Assembly: GCA_963709665.1 (NCBI GenBank)
Contig: CAVPWU010000002.1
Coordinates: 1,302,001-1,366,000, forward strand
DNA length: 64,000 nt
Direction of reading: 5' to 3'
Source: DASZIT01 sp963709665
GTDB lineage: Bacteria; Actinomycetota; Acidimicrobiia; Acidimicrobiales; RAAP-2
Part shown: one piece after another, positions 7,830 to 16,378 of the stretch
Numbering within the stretch: position 1 is the first letter of the stretch
Layout: each line of letters opens with the position of its first letter
Notes under the pieces: model-generated
The model's database searches: none
What the model saw: the letters and a program-made list of their open reading frames with translations, nothing else
What the model was told of the DNA's origin: nothing
Program-made: the position numbers and the translations under genes

Positions 7830-8762
7830 TCAGGTGCCGGCGAGAGCGGCCACCACCGGGGCGAAGGCCTCCATCTCGGCCTGGTGGACCACGATGTAGG
7901 TGAAGCCGAAGCGCTGGCGGCGCTCCCGGAGGACCTCCACGATCTCGTCCACCGAGCCGATGAGGGCCACCGGCGACCCGGCGGCCTGCTCGGGCTCCAC
8001 CGACAGGAGCTGGGCGAGCCGCTCGAGGGCCTGGCGGCGGTCGGGGACCACCTGGACCAGAAAGGTCAGGCACTGCAGCTCGAGCTGGTCGAACCGGTCC
8101 CCGGCCGCCGCCCGGACCCACGCCACCCGCTGGTCGTAGAGCTCGGGGGCGGTGGAGGCGATGACCTCGGCGCCGATGTGGCCGGAGGCCAGGTTGGGGT
8201 TGATGCCCACGATGTCGGCCTCCCGGGCGGCGATGCCCAGCACCCGCCGGCCGCCGCCCCCGATGATGATCGGCGGGTGGGGGCGCTGGACGGGGGTGGG
8301 GGCGCCCACCGCCCCGGTGAGCGAGTAGTGCCTGCCCTCGAAGGTGGTGGTGGTGTCGTCGGACCACAGGGACTTGAGCACCGCGATGCTCTCCTCCATC
8401 CGGTCGATCCGCACCCCGGGCCGGTCGTTGGTCAGGCCCGCCCGCTCGTAGTCGGTGGTCATCCACCCCGCCCCCAGCCCGAACTCCACCCGGCCCTCGG
8501 AGAGCAGGTCGAGGGTGGCGATCTCCCTGGCCAGGACCACCGGGTGGCGGTAGTCGTTGCCGAACACCAGCGAGCCCACCCGGAGGGTGTCGGTGGCCTC
8601 GGCGGCCACCGTGAGGGCCACCAGGGGCCCGTACTGGTCGTCGAAGTGGTCGGGGATGAACAGGGTGGAGTACCCGAGGCCCTCGATGGTCCGGGCGGTG
8701 TCCCGCCAGGCCGGGCCCGTCGAGGCGTTGGACAGCTGGACGCCGAACCGGAACGGGTGCAT
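7830..8762 (-). CDS. LLM-class flavin/F420-dependent oxidoreductase
   Basis: Luciferase-like monooxygenase family protein of 310 residues with a TIM-barrel fold. It opens with RFGVQLSNAS. Visible family blocks are ARTIEGLGYSTLFIPDHF, the mid-barrel GSLVFGNDYRHPVVLAREIA, the LGAGWMTTDYERAGL turn and HPPIIIGGGG. In actinobacteria this subgroup usually uses coenzyme F420 rather than FMN. The substrate is unknown. The gene lies upstream of nadD in the same direction, two bases away. It diverges from aroG with only 37 bases between the two start codons. A TAGGCT hexamer sits exactly 6 bases before the ATG, so the transcript is probably leaderless. Confidence 0.85.
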   Translation of the reverse strand: MHPFRFGVQLSNASTGPAWRDTARTIEGLGYSTLFIPDHFDDQYGPLVALTVAAEATDTLRVGSLVFGNDYRHPVVLAREIATLDLLSEGRVEFGLGAGWMTTDYERAGLTNDRPGVRIDRMEESIAVLKSLWSDDTTTTFEGRHYSLTGAVGAPTPVQRPHPPIIIGGGGRRVLGIAAREADIVGINPNLASGHIGAEVIASTAPELYDQRVAWVRAAAGDRFDQLELQCLTFLVQVVPDRRQALERLAQLLSVEPEQAAGSPVALIGSVDEIVEVLRERRQRFGFTYIVVHQAEMEAFAPVVAALAGT

Positions 8763-8768
8763 GGTGCG

Positions 8769-8774
8769 AGCCTA
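8769..8774 (-). promoter_or_regulatory. -10 hexamer TAGGCT of a putative leaderless LLM-oxidoreductase transcript
   Basis: Minus-strand TAGGCT ends 6 bases before the ATG at 8762. It shares a 37-bp divergent region with the aroG -10 element and no Shine-Dalgarno sequence is present. Confidence 0.5.
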
Positions 8775-8787
8775 GAGGTGCACGCCG

Positions 8788-8793
8788 TACGCT
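8788..8793 (+). promoter_or_regulatory. -10 hexamer TACGCT of a putative leaderless aroG transcript
   Basis: TACGCT ends 6 bases before the GTG at 8800. The spacing and lack of a ribosome-binding site match the other putative leaderless starts in the window. Confidence 0.5.
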
Positions 8794-8799
8794 GGTGGG

Positions 8800-10158
8800 G
8801 TGCACGACGACCTCCGGCCATCTCCCTGGGCCCCCGACTCGTGGCGGCGGCGTCCCGCCGCCCAGCAGCCGGTCTGGCCCGACGACGGCGAGCTGAAGCG
8901 CGTCCACACCCAGCTGTCGTCGCTGCCGCCGCTGGTGTTCGCCGGCGAGGCCCGACACCTGACCCGGTCGCTGGGGGCCGCCGCCGACGGGCGGGCCTTC
9001 CTGCTGCAGGCGGGCGACTGCGCCGAGTCGTTCTCGGAGTTCACCGCCGACGGCATCCGCGACAAGCTGAAGGTCATCCTCCAGATGGCGGTGGTCCTCA
9101 CCTACGGCGCCGGGGTGCCGGTGGTCAAGCTGGGTCGCATCGCCGGCCAGTTCGCCAAGCCCCGCTCCTCCCCCACCGAGCGGGTGGGCGACCAGGTGAT
9201 CGACTCCTTCCGTGGCCACATGGTCAACGACGACCTCCCCGAGCGGGCCGCCCGGGTGCCCGATCCGGTCCGGCTGATCACCGCCTACCAGCAGTCGGTC
9301 TCCACCCTCAACCTGCTCCGGGCCTTCACCAAGGGGGGGTTCGCCGACCTCAGCCAGGTCCACGCCTGGAACCAGGAGTTCGTGGCCTCCTCCACCGAGG
9401 GGCGACGGTTCGAGGACATCGCCGAGGGCATCGACCGGGCGCTCCGGTTCATGTCGGCGTGCGGGATCAACCTGACCGGCGAGGACACCCTCCACGAGGT
9501 GGACTTCTGGACCAGCCACGAGGCGCTGATCCTCGACTACGAGGAGGCGCTGACCCGGCGCGACTCGCTGACCGACGACTGGTACGACTGCTCGGCCCAC
9601 ATGCTGTGGGTGGGCGAGCGGACCCGCCAGCTCGACGGCGCCCACGTCGAGTTCCTGTCCGGGATCCACAACCCGGTCGGCTCCAAGGTGGGCCCCACCG
9701 CCACCCCCGACGACGTGGTCGCCCTCTGCGAGCGGCTGAACCCCGGCCGGGTCGCCGGTCGGCTCACCCTCATCACCCGGTTCGGCGCCGACGCCGTGGA
9801 GGCCGGCCTGCCCCCGCTCCTCCGGGCCGTCCGGGAGGAGGGCCACCCGGTGGTGTGGGTGTGCGACCCCATGCACGGCAACACCATCACCGCCGAGGGG
9901 GGGATCAAGACCCGGCGCTTCGATGACATCGTCGCCGAGCTCCGCGGGTTCTTCGCCGCCCACCGGTCGGTGGGGACCTGGCCCGGCGGGGTCCACGTCG
10001 AGCTCACCGGCGACGACGTCACCGAGTGCCTGGGCGGGGTGGAGGACATCGTGGAGGGCCAGTTGGCCCAGCGGTACACCTCGGCCTGCGACCCCCGGCT
10101 CAACGCCCGGCAGTCCCTCGACCTGGCCTTTGCCGTGGCCGAGCTCCTCCGGGGCTGA
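8800..10158 (+). CDS. aroG: 3-deoxy-7-phosphoheptulonate synthase, class II
   Basis: Catalyses the first step of the shikimate pathway: phosphoenolpyruvate plus erythrose 4-phosphate gives DAHP. The 452-residue protein is the plant/mycobacterial class II type. Metal and active-site elements are visible: Cys74 (LLQAGDCAESF), the KLGRIAGQFAKPRS phosphate-binding block, a late His in DPMHGNT, the HVELTGDDVTEC strand and the Asp of TSACDPRLN. The start is a GTG 6 bases after TACGCT, with no ribosome-binding site. It is divergent from the LLM oxidoreductase and a 12-bp palindrome follows its stop. It appears monocistronic. Feedback regulation cannot be read from the sequence. Confidence 0.95.
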   Translation: MHDDLRPSPWAPDSWRRRPAAQQPVWPDDGELKRVHTQLSSLPPLVFAGEARHLTRSLGAAADGRAFLLQAGDCAESFSEFTADGIRDKLKVILQMAVVLTYGAGVPVVKLGRIAGQFAKPRSSPTERVGDQVIDSFRGHMVNDDLPERAARVPDPVRLITAYQQSVSTLNLLRAFTKGGFADLSQVHAWNQEFVASSTEGRRFEDIAEGIDRALRFMSACGINLTGEDTLHEVDFWTSHEALILDYEEALTRRDSLTDDWYDCSAHMLWVGERTRQLDGAHVEFLSGIHNPVGSKVGPTATPDDVVALCERLNPGRVAGRLTLITRFGADAVEAGLPPLLRAVREEGHPVVWVCDPMHGNTITAEGGIKTRRFDDIVAELRGFFAAHRSVGTWPGGVHVELTGDDVTECLGGVEDIVEGQLAQRYTSACDPRLNARQSLDLAFAVAELLRG

Positions 10159-10159
10159 T

Positions 10160-10171
10160 CCCACCGGTGGG
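10160..10171. repeat. 12-bp perfect palindrome CCCACCGGTGGG after aroG
   Basis: It starts two bases after the aroG stop. It has no loop and no T-tract, so it is a poor classical terminator. The inner 10 bases, CCACCGGTGG, recur at 11900-11909 and 35424-35433. It may be a transcript-end stem or a protein-binding site. Confidence 0.35.
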
Positions 10172-10177
10172 GGGTCG

Positions 10178-10206
10178 TTGACCTTCCCGACCACGGCCAC
10201 CAGAAT
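10178..10206 (+). promoter_or_regulatory. Candidate sigma-70-type promoter for the 42-residue-repeat protein
   Basis: TTGACC (10178-10183), 17-base spacer, CAGAAT (10201-10206). The leader to the ATG at 10282 would be about 70 bases. Confidence 0.45.
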
Positions 10207-10281
10207 GGTGCCTTCGGTGGACGCTGAACCGGAGGGGCGGGGGGCAGACCTGACCACTCCGGAGCGGATCGCCCCGAGCCC

Positions 10282-11892
10282 ATGGAGAGCCCCTACCTGA
10301 TGACCGTTCCCCGCGCCCGCCAGCACCGGTCCTCCTCCCGATCGGGACCCAGGTTCCGCCGCCCACTGCTGCTGGTGGGCCTCCTGGGCCTGGTGACGGC
10401 CGGACTGGTGGCGGGAGTGCGCCCCCCGGTCGCCTCGGCCAACGTGGTGCCGGCGGCCGTCAAGGCCGACGTGCCCGCCTACTGGCTGGTGGCCAGCGAC
10501 GGCGGGGTCTTCGCCTTCGGTGGCCTGGCCAGCCTGGGGTCGATGGGGGGCCAGCCCCTCAACAAGCCGATCGTGGGCATGGCCGCCACCGCCGACGAGC
10601 AGGGCTACTGGCTCGACGCCTCCGACGGCGGCATCTTCGCCTTCGGCGACGCCAGGTTCTACGGGTCGATGGGCAGCGTTCCCCTCAACCAACCGGTGGT
10701 GAGCATGGCCGCCACCCCGGACGGCGACGGCTACTGGCTGGTGGCCCGGGACGGGGGCATCTTCGCCTTCGGCGACGCCGGCTTCTACGGATCCATGGGC
10801 GGCTTGCCCCTCAACCAGCCGGTGGTGGGCATGGCCGCCACCAAGGACGGCAAGGGCTACTGGCTGGTGGCCAGCGACGGGGGCATCTTCGCCTTCGGCG
10901 ACGCCACCTTCCACGGCTCCACCGGCTCGCTCCACCTCAACCAGCCGGTGGTGTCGATGGCCCCCTCCTCGGCGGGAGGCGGCTACTGGCTGGTGGCCAG
11001 CGACGGGGGCATCTTCGCCTTCGGCGACGCCCCGTTCTACGGCTCCGAGGGCGGGGCCACCATCCCCCGGCCCATCGTGGCCATGGGGCCGACCCCGTCG
11101 GGCAACGGCTACTGGTTCACCGACAGCGGTGGCCTGGTCTACAACTTCGGCGCCGCCGGCTACTTCGGCTCGGCGCCCGCCCACCTGAACGCCCCGGTGG
11201 TGGGGATGACCATCGGTCTCGGCACCGGCTCGTTCGTCGACCCCATCTACCCGTCGGGGGCCACCGGCTATGACATCTCCAACTGGCAGTGCGGCAACTA
11301 CCCTCCGGCCCCGCACCAGATCGGGGTGGTGGAGGTGGCCGGCCAGTCGTACGGGACGGTCAACCCCTGCCTGGCCGGCGAGGCCCAGTGGGCGGGGGCC
11401 GGGCTCAACCTCTACCTGTTCCTGACCTACGGGGCGGCCACCTCGCCGGCCCCCGCCATCTGCACCACCTTCGGAGCCACCACCACCGCCTGCAACGCCG
11501 GCTACGGGGCCGCCCAGTACGCCTTCGGCCAGGCCCAGGCGGCCGGGGTGACCACCTCGGTGACCTGGTGGCTCGACGTGGAGAACGACCCCTCGTGGAT
11601 CCCCGGCAACACCGCCGCCAACGCCGCCTTCGTGCAGGGGGCGGTGGACGGCCTCCGCGACGAGGGGCTGGCCAATGTGGGCATCTACACCAGCCCCCTG
11701 ACCTGGAGGGGCATCGTGGGCGACTACCAGCCCGACCTCCCCCTGTGGCTGGCCTGGTACACCGGGAACCCCCAGCAGAACTGCGCCACCGGCTACTCCT
11801 ACGCCGCCGGTCAGGGGGACGAGCTGCCGTCGGGGGGCATCTGGCTCACCCAGTACGGGGTGGGCACCTACGACGAGGACTACGCCTGCTGA
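10282..11892 (+). CDS. Secreted protein with six 42-residue SDGGIFAFG repeats and a GH25-like C-terminal domain
   Basis: A 536-residue protein with a basic N-terminus and a hydrophobic signal segment (about 33-50) ending near VASAN. Residues about 67-310 hold six tandem repeats of 42 residues with the pattern YWLVASDGGIFAFGDA, FYGSMG, LNQPVVGMAAT. The regular Gly/aromatic pattern suggests a beta-rich, perhaps propeller-like fold. The C-terminal 210 residues begin GYDISNWQCG and contain WWLDVEND and an IYTSPLTWRG strand, which resembles lysozyme-like GH25/DUF1906 barrels with possible acidic catalytic residues at D and E of LDVE. It probably acts at the cell wall. An alternative ATG lies 18 bases downstream at 10300. 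The last 13 bases overlap the convergent phosphatase gene. Confidence 0.75.
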   Translation: MESPYLMTVPRARQHRSSSRSGPRFRRPLLLVGLLGLVTAGLVAGVRPPVASANVVPAAVKADVPAYWLVASDGGVFAFGGLASLGSMGGQPLNKPIVGMAATADEQGYWLDASDGGIFAFGDARFYGSMGSVPLNQPVVSMAATPDGDGYWLVARDGGIFAFGDAGFYGSMGGLPLNQPVVGMAATKDGKGYWLVASDGGIFAFGDATFHGSTGSLHLNQPVVSMAPSSAGGGYWLVASDGGIFAFGDAPFYGSEGGATIPRPIVAMGPTPSGNGYWFTDSGGLVYNFGAAGYFGSAPAHLNAPVVGMTIGLGTGSFVDPIYPSGATGYDISNWQCGNYPPAPHQIGVVEVAGQSYGTVNPCLAGEAQWAGAGLNLYLFLTYGAATSPAPAICTTFGATTTACNAGYGAAQYAFGQAQAAGVTTSVTWWLDVENDPSWIPGNTAANAAFVQGAVDGLRDEGLANVGIYTSPLTWRGIVGDYQPDLPLWLAWYTGNPQQNCATGYSYAAGQGDELPSGGIWLTQYGVGTYDEDYAC

Positions 11893-12683
11893 TCGGGCTC
11901 CACCGGTGGGCCGGGGGTGACCAGGTGGGTGGCGTCGTTGTAGCCGAGCAGGCGCCACCGGCCGTGCTCCACCTCCCAGGTGGTGAGGGAGGCGTGGTGG
12001 GTGCGCAGCCCCAGGCGGGCCCCGTCGAGCCCGCCGGACACCGGGACCTTGGCCAGCAGCGACGCCTCCACCACGCCGGCGTGGCAGGCCACCACCACCA
12101 GCTGGCCGGGGTGCCGGGCGACCAGTGACGACAGCGCCTCGTCGACCCGGGCCACGAAGCCGGTCCAGCTCTCCCCGCCCGGGGCGATGGGCCGGCCCGG
12201 GTCGACGTCCCAGTCGGGGTCGCCGAACCGGGCGGTGAACTCCCCCCAGCTGAGGGCGTCGGCCTCGCCCGGGTGGAGCTCGCAGAGCCCGCAGTCGAGC
12301 TGCAGCACGGGGGCGGGGCCGGCGGAGCCGTCGGGGCCGATGGCCCGCAGGGTGGGGGCGAGCAGCTCGCCGGTCTGGACGGCGCGGGGCAGCACGCTGG
12401 CGTAGAGGGCGTCGGCGCCGGCCAGCTCGCCGGTGGAGCCCAGCCGGTCGCAGAGCGCCTCCACCTGGCGGACCCCGAGAGGGGTGAGTCCGTGGCAGCC
12501 CCGAGGGCCACCGCACACCCCGGACACGTTGCACTCCGCCTCGCCGTGGCGGACCAGCACCACCCGGGTGGCGGTGGCCCCGGCCCGGGTGGGGACGGTG
12601 CGGATCCCGGCGGGTGGGTGCTCGGACCGGTGCTCCCCGGCGCCGGCCAGTCCGTCGAACCCCCCGCCCGACGCAGCCGTCAC
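11880..12683 (-). CDS. Histidine phosphatase family protein (phosphoglycerate-mutase-like)
   Basis: A 267-residue member of the histidine phosphatase superfamily. The catalytic VRHGEAECN block lies about 44 residues in. Also visible are the Arg of SVLPRAVQTGELL, an acidic cluster near LHPGEAD, and the second catalytic His in VVVACHAGVVEAS. The substrate is unknown; relatives dephosphorylate sugar phosphates, nucleosides or cobalamin intermediates. The GTG start overlaps the stop of the VWA gene (GTGA), which indicates translational coupling. The N-terminal 40 residues are Gly/Ala-rich and not part of the fold. Its 3' end overlaps the convergent repeat-protein gene by 13 bases. The start is chosen from the overlap. 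Confidence 0.85.
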   Translation of the reverse strand: MTAASGGGFDGLAGAGEHRSEHPPAGIRTVPTRAGATATRVVLVRHGEAECNVSGVCGGPRGCHGLTPLGVRQVEALCDRLGSTGELAGADALYASVLPRAVQTGELLAPTLRAIGPDGSAGPAPVLQLDCGLCELHPGEADALSWGEFTARFGDPDWDVDPGRPIAPGGESWTGFVARVDEALSSLVARHPGQLVVVACHAGVVEASLLAKVPVSGGLDGARLGLRTHHASLTTWEVEHGRWRLLGYNDATHLVTPGPPVEPDQQA

Positions 12684-14155
12684 GCCAGCTCGCCCACGAA
12701 GCGCTCGAGCTGGCGCAGGGTGCGGCACTCGATGACCTCGTCGCAGTAGACGGCGTACTCCCCCACGATGGAGTCGCCCGAGTTCCAGTAGGCCTCCGGC
12801 TCCGGGTTCAGCCAGTACACGTGGCGGGCCCGGTCCTGGAGCTCCTTGACCACCCACGACTGGGAGGCGTGGTAGTTGTTCCGGGCGTCCCCCAGCAGGA
12901 GCACGCTGGTGCGGGGGGTGACCTCCTCGCCCCACCGCTCCCAGAACACCGAGAGGGCGTGGCCGTAGTCGGAGTGGCCGTCCACCCAGATCACGTCGGC
13001 CTCGGTGTTGATCCGGTGGACGGCCTCCGCCGGGTCGTCGCTGTGCTCGAAGAACCGGCTCACCTCGTCGATGCCGTCGATGAAGACGAAGCTCCGGACC
13101 TTGGAGAACTGGGTGCTGATGGCGTGCACCAGGTGGAGGGTGAAGCGGGCGAAGGAGGCCACCGACCCCGAGATGTCGGCGATCACCATGATCTCCGGCT
13201 TGGCCGGTCGGGGGAACCGGAACTGGGGCTCGAGGGGGACTCCGCCGGTGGAGAGGGAGTGGCGGACGGTGCTCCGGAAGTCGAGGGGCCCCTTGCGGCC
13301 GTGCCGGCGCTTGCGGGCCAGCCGGACGGCCAGCTTCCGGGACAGGGGCTGCAGGGCCTTGCGCAGGGCCACCAGCTCGTCCCGGGTGGCGTGCATGACG
13401 TCGACGTCCTCGGGGAGGGGCTTGCGCAACGACTTGGCCAGGGCCTCGCTCCCCCGGTCGGCCACCAGCCGTCGCCGGATCTCGTCCTCGATCTCGCGCT
13501 TGAGGCGGTCCACCCGGGCCTGGAGCTCGTCGCGGAGGAGGCGCTCCTCCAGGGGGGTGAGGGAGGGGGTGTCGCCGGCGGGGGTGGTGCCGCGGGGTCC
13601 CTCCCCGTGCTTGGCCTCCTCCACCAGGCGCTCGAGCAACCGGTCGAGGTCGAGGTTCCGCAGCGTGCGGTAGAGGTAGTAGGTCCCGCCCACCGGCCGG
13701 CCGGGCTCCATCCCGGCGTACCGGGCCACCGCCTGACGGGCCACCGCCTGGATCATGGCGTGATCGGAGGTGGTCAGGGCCTTGTAGAGCAGCTCGGCCA
13801 GCTCCTCGGGGGTCATGCCGGCCCCGCCGCCGGAGCCGCCCTGGCCCCGGCCCTGCCCACTGCCCCGCCCGGCCTGCTCCGACGTCGCCTCCTCCCCGCC
13901 GCCCCCCTCCCCGTCCTCGCCGTCGATGCGGTACTCCGGTCCGCGCAGCGAGAAGTAGATCTCGAAGGCCGTCTCGTAGGCCCGCCAGTGGGTGGAGGAC
14001 TTCACCAGGCTGGCGCCCAGGGCGTACTTCAACCCCTCCCGGTCCTCGAGGGGGACGTGACGGAAGACCTCGGCGGCGTCGAGGTGCTCGCTGAGTGACA
14101 CCGGGATGCCGGCGGCCCGGAGCTCGGCGATGAAGCCGGTCAGGAGGTCGAGCAC
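12680..14155 (-). CDS. VWA-domain protein, CoxE-like
   Basis: A 491-residue VWA protein of the CoxE type, the usual partner of a MoxR ATPase. The N-terminal half is helical and opens LLTGFIAELRAAGIPVSLSE. A low-complexity acidic/Gly stretch follows, around residues 80-115. The VWA domain in the C-terminal third has a complete MIDAS motif DISGS at about residue 326, with later FIDGIDE and LLLGDARNN segments. MoxR-VWA pairs act as ATP-driven chaperones that insert metals or cofactors or remodel partner enzymes. CoxD/CoxE do this for CO dehydrogenase, but no cox structural gene is in this window. It lies 10 bases after the MoxR gene and overlaps the phosphatase gene. Confidence 0.87.
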   Translation of the reverse strand: MLDLLTGFIAELRAAGIPVSLSEHLDAAEVFRHVPLEDREGLKYALGASLVKSSTHWRAYETAFEIYFSLRGPEYRIDGEDGEGGGGEEATSEQAGRGSGQGRGQGGSGGGAGMTPEELAELLYKALTTSDHAMIQAVARQAVARYAGMEPGRPVGGTYYLYRTLRNLDLDRLLERLVEEAKHGEGPRGTTPAGDTPSLTPLEERLLRDELQARVDRLKREIEDEIRRRLVADRGSEALAKSLRKPLPEDVDVMHATRDELVALRKALQPLSRKLAVRLARKRRHGRKGPLDFRSTVRHSLSTGGVPLEPQFRFPRPAKPEIMVIADISGSVASFARFTLHLVHAISTQFSKVRSFVFIDGIDEVSRFFEHSDDPAEAVHRINTEADVIWVDGHSDYGHALSVFWERWGEEVTPRTSVLLLGDARNNYHASQSWVVKELQDRARHVYWLNPEPEAYWNSGDSIVGEYAVYCDEVIECRTLRQLERFVGELA

Positions 14156-14165
14156 GGGGCGGGGG

Positions 14166-15086
14166 TCAGTCGGCCAGCTCGACGCCGGCCAGCTCCTTGG
14201 CCGCGCGGTCGATGTCCGACCGGTACTTCAGCAGGATGTGGAGGGTGTCCCGGGCCTGCTCGGCGTCGATCGACTCCACCCCCAGCACCACCAGGGTGCG
14301 GGCCCAGTCGAGCGTCTCGGAGACCGACGGCGCCTTCTTCAGCTCGAGGGTGCGGATGGAGCGGACGATCCGGGCGATCTGGTCGGCCATCGTCTGGCTG
14401 ATCCCCGGGACCCGGGTCTCGATGATGGCCCGCTCGCGGTCCAGCTGCGGGTAGTCGATGTGGAGGTAGAGGCACCGGCGCTTCAGGGCCTCCGACAGCT
14501 CCCGGGTGTTGTTGGAGGTGAGGAACACCATGGGGATCTGGGTGGCCCGGACGGTGCCCAGCTCGGGGATGGACACCTGGTACTCGGAGAGGATCTCCAG
14601 GAGCAGGGCCTCGGTCTCCAGCTCCACCCGGTCGACCTCGTCGATCAGCAGCACCACCGGCTCGGTGGAGCGGATGGCCTCGAGCAGGGGGCGGGCGAGG
14701 AGGAACTCCTCGGAGAAGATGTCGTCCTCGAGGTCCCGCCACGCCTCGTCGCTGCCGGCCTGGATGCGCAGCAGCTGCTTTTTGTAGTTCCACTCGTAGA
14801 GGGCCTTCGACTCGTCGAGGCCCTCGTAGCACTGGAGCCGGATGAGCCGGCTGCCCGTCATTTTGGCCACCGACTTGGCCAGCTCGGTCTTGCCGGTGCC
14901 GGCCGGCCCCTCCACCAGCACCGGCTTGGCCAGGCGGTCGGCCAGGAACACCACCCCGGCGATGCCCTCGTCGGCCAGGTAGTCGACGCCGGCCAGCTGG
15001 GCGCGCACGGCGTCGATGGAGTCGAACCGGGGCTCGCCCGCCTCCGGGAACCCGGTGGTGATCTCGTCGCCGGCCCCGGGGGTCAC
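14166..15086 (-). CDS. MoxR-family AAA+ ATPase
   Basis: A 306-residue AAA+ ATPase of the MoxR/CoxD group. Walker A is GPAGTGKT (residues 60-67) and Walker B is VVLLIDEVDR (about 148-157). Sensor 1 is FLTSNN, and the arginine-finger region is SEALKRRCLYLHIDYP. It is the motor for the adjacent VWA protein; the pair is expected to form a substrate-remodelling chaperone in the cytoplasm. The start was chosen as the GTG at 15084-15086, which overlaps the proA stop by four bases. This agrees with the Walker A position usual for the family. The pathway target is unknown. Confidence 0.9.
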   Translation of the reverse strand: MTPGAGDEITTGFPEAGEPRFDSIDAVRAQLAGVDYLADEGIAGVVFLADRLAKPVLVEGPAGTGKTELAKSVAKMTGSRLIRLQCYEGLDESKALYEWNYKKQLLRIQAGSDEAWRDLEDDIFSEEFLLARPLLEAIRSTEPVVLLIDEVDRVELETEALLLEILSEYQVSIPELGTVRATQIPMVFLTSNNTRELSEALKRRCLYLHIDYPQLDRERAIIETRVPGISQTMADQIARIVRSIRTLELKKAPSVSETLDWARTLVVLGVESIDAEQARDTLHILLKYRSDIDRAAKELAGVELAD

Positions 15087-16339
15087 GACCGCACCTGCCC
15101 GTCGCCCCGCACCACGTACTTCTGGCAGGTCAGCTCGCGGAGACCCATGGGGCCCCGGGCGTGGAGCTTCTGGGTGGAGATGCCGATCTCCGCCCCCAGC
15201 CCGAACTCCTCGCCGTCCACGAAGCGGGTGGAGGCGTTGACCACCACGGCGGCGGCGTCCACCTCGGTGGTGAACCGGTCGGCGGTGGCCAGGTCCCGGG
15301 TCACGATGGCCTCGGTGTGCCCGGTGCCGAACCGGGCGATGTGGTCGATGGCGCCGTCGAGGTCGTCGACCACCGCCACCGACAGGGTGGTGCCCAGGAA
15401 CTCGGTGGCGTAGTCGTCGTCGGTGGCCGCCCCCGCATCGGGCAGCACCGACCGGGTGGCCGGGTCGCCCAGGAGGGTCACCCCGGGCAGGGCCCGGGCC
15501 ACCAGGGGGAGGAAGTCGGCGGCCACCTGCCGGTGGACCAGCAGCGTCTCGGCGGCGTTGCACACCCCGGGCCGGCTGGTCTTGGCGTTGACCACGATGT
15601 CCCGGGCGGTGGCCAGATCGGCGGCGGCGTCCACGTAGACATGGCAGTTGCCCTCGCCGTCCAGGACGTAGGGGACGGTGGCGTGCTCCTTGATGACGGC
15701 GATCAGCGAGGGGCCGCCCCGGGGGATCAGGCAGTCGATGATCCCCTCCAGCCGCACGAACGCCACCACCGACTCGTGGTCGGTGTCGGCCACCAGACCC
15801 ACCGCCCCGGGGGGCAGCCCGGCCTTGTCGAGACCCTGGCGCACCAGGTCGGCGATGAGGGTGTTGGTGGCGATGGCGGAGGAGGAGCCCCGCAGCAGCA
15901 CGGCGTTCCCGGCCTTCAGGCACAGCCCGGCGGCATCGCTGGTGACGTTCGGCCGGTTCTCGTAGACGATGCCGATCACCCCCAGGGGCACCCGGACCTT
16001 GGAGATCCGGAGCCCGTTGGGGCGCACCCACCCCTCGGTGACCTCGCCCACCGGATCGGGCAGCCCGGCCACCTGGCGGAGGCCGTCGGCCATGGCCGCC
16101 ACCCGGCCGGGGTCGAGCCGGAGCCGGTCGAGGGCGGTGGCGTCCCCGCCGCCGTCGGCGAAGCGGGCGGCCTCCTCGGCATTGGTGCCCAGGATCCGCT
16201 CCGCAGCCTGCTCGATGAGGTCGGCGGACCGGAGGAGAGCCTCGTCCCGCTCGGCGGAGGAGGAGCGGGCCAGCGCCCGGGACGCCCGACGGGCGTCCCG
16301 TCCCAGCTCCGTCAGGGTGGTCAGGGTGGTCGTACTCAC
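15083..16339 (-). CDS. proA: Glutamate-5-semialdehyde dehydrogenase
   Basis: ProA reduces gamma-glutamyl phosphate with NADPH to glutamate semialdehyde, the second step of proline synthesis. The aldehyde-dehydrogenase fold is intact: the VRVPLGVIGIVYENRP block, the cofactor region LKAGNAVLLRGSSSA, and catalytic Cys at about 260 in SRPGVCNAAETLL. The 418-residue length is normal. Two GTG codons compete. The one at 16339 is preceded at exactly 6 bases by TACGCT, matching the leaderless pattern, while the one at 16345 would sit inside that arrangement with no spacer. I therefore chose 16339. The gene follows proB by about 40 bases and overlaps the MoxR gene. Confidence 0.94.
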   Translation of the reverse strand: MSTTTLTTLTELGRDARRASRALARSSSAERDEALLRSADLIEQAAERILGTNAEEAARFADGGGDATALDRLRLDPGRVAAMADGLRQVAGLPDPVGEVTEGWVRPNGLRISKVRVPLGVIGIVYENRPNVTSDAAGLCLKAGNAVLLRGSSSAIATNTLIADLVRQGLDKAGLPPGAVGLVADTDHESVVAFVRLEGIIDCLIPRGGPSLIAVIKEHATVPYVLDGEGNCHVYVDAAADLATARDIVVNAKTSRPGVCNAAETLLVHRQVAADFLPLVARALPGVTLLGDPATRSVLPDAGAATDDDYATEFLGTTLSVAVVDDLDGAIDHIARFGTGHTEAIVTRDLATADRFTTEVDAAAVVVNASTRFVDGEEFGLGAEIGISTQKLHARGPMGLRELTCQKYVVRGDGQVRS

Positions 16340-16345
16340 CGACAC

Positions 16346-16351
16346 AGCGTA
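16346..16351 (-). promoter_or_regulatory. -10 hexamer TACGCT of a putative leaderless proA transcript
   Basis: Minus-strand TACGCT ends 6 bases before the GTG at 16339, in the 33-bp gap between proB and the longest possible proA. It would give proA, moxR and the VWA gene a promoter separate from obg-proB. Confidence 0.45.
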
Positions 16352-16378
16352 CTTCCGCGGAGGTTCGGCACCGGCCGG

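Noticed and set aside
10160..10171. Rho-independent terminator after aroG
   Set aside because: A palindrome with no loop and no T-tract.
7825..12534. Very long minus-strand open frame of about 1570 codons
   Set aside because: It runs antisense through aroG and the repeat-protein gene. Its Gly/Arg/His-rich reading has no domain, which is the usual artefact of GC-rich antisense frames.
12680..15086. CO dehydrogenase cluster
   Set aside because: Only the CoxD/CoxE-type accessory genes are present; no large, medium or small subunit.
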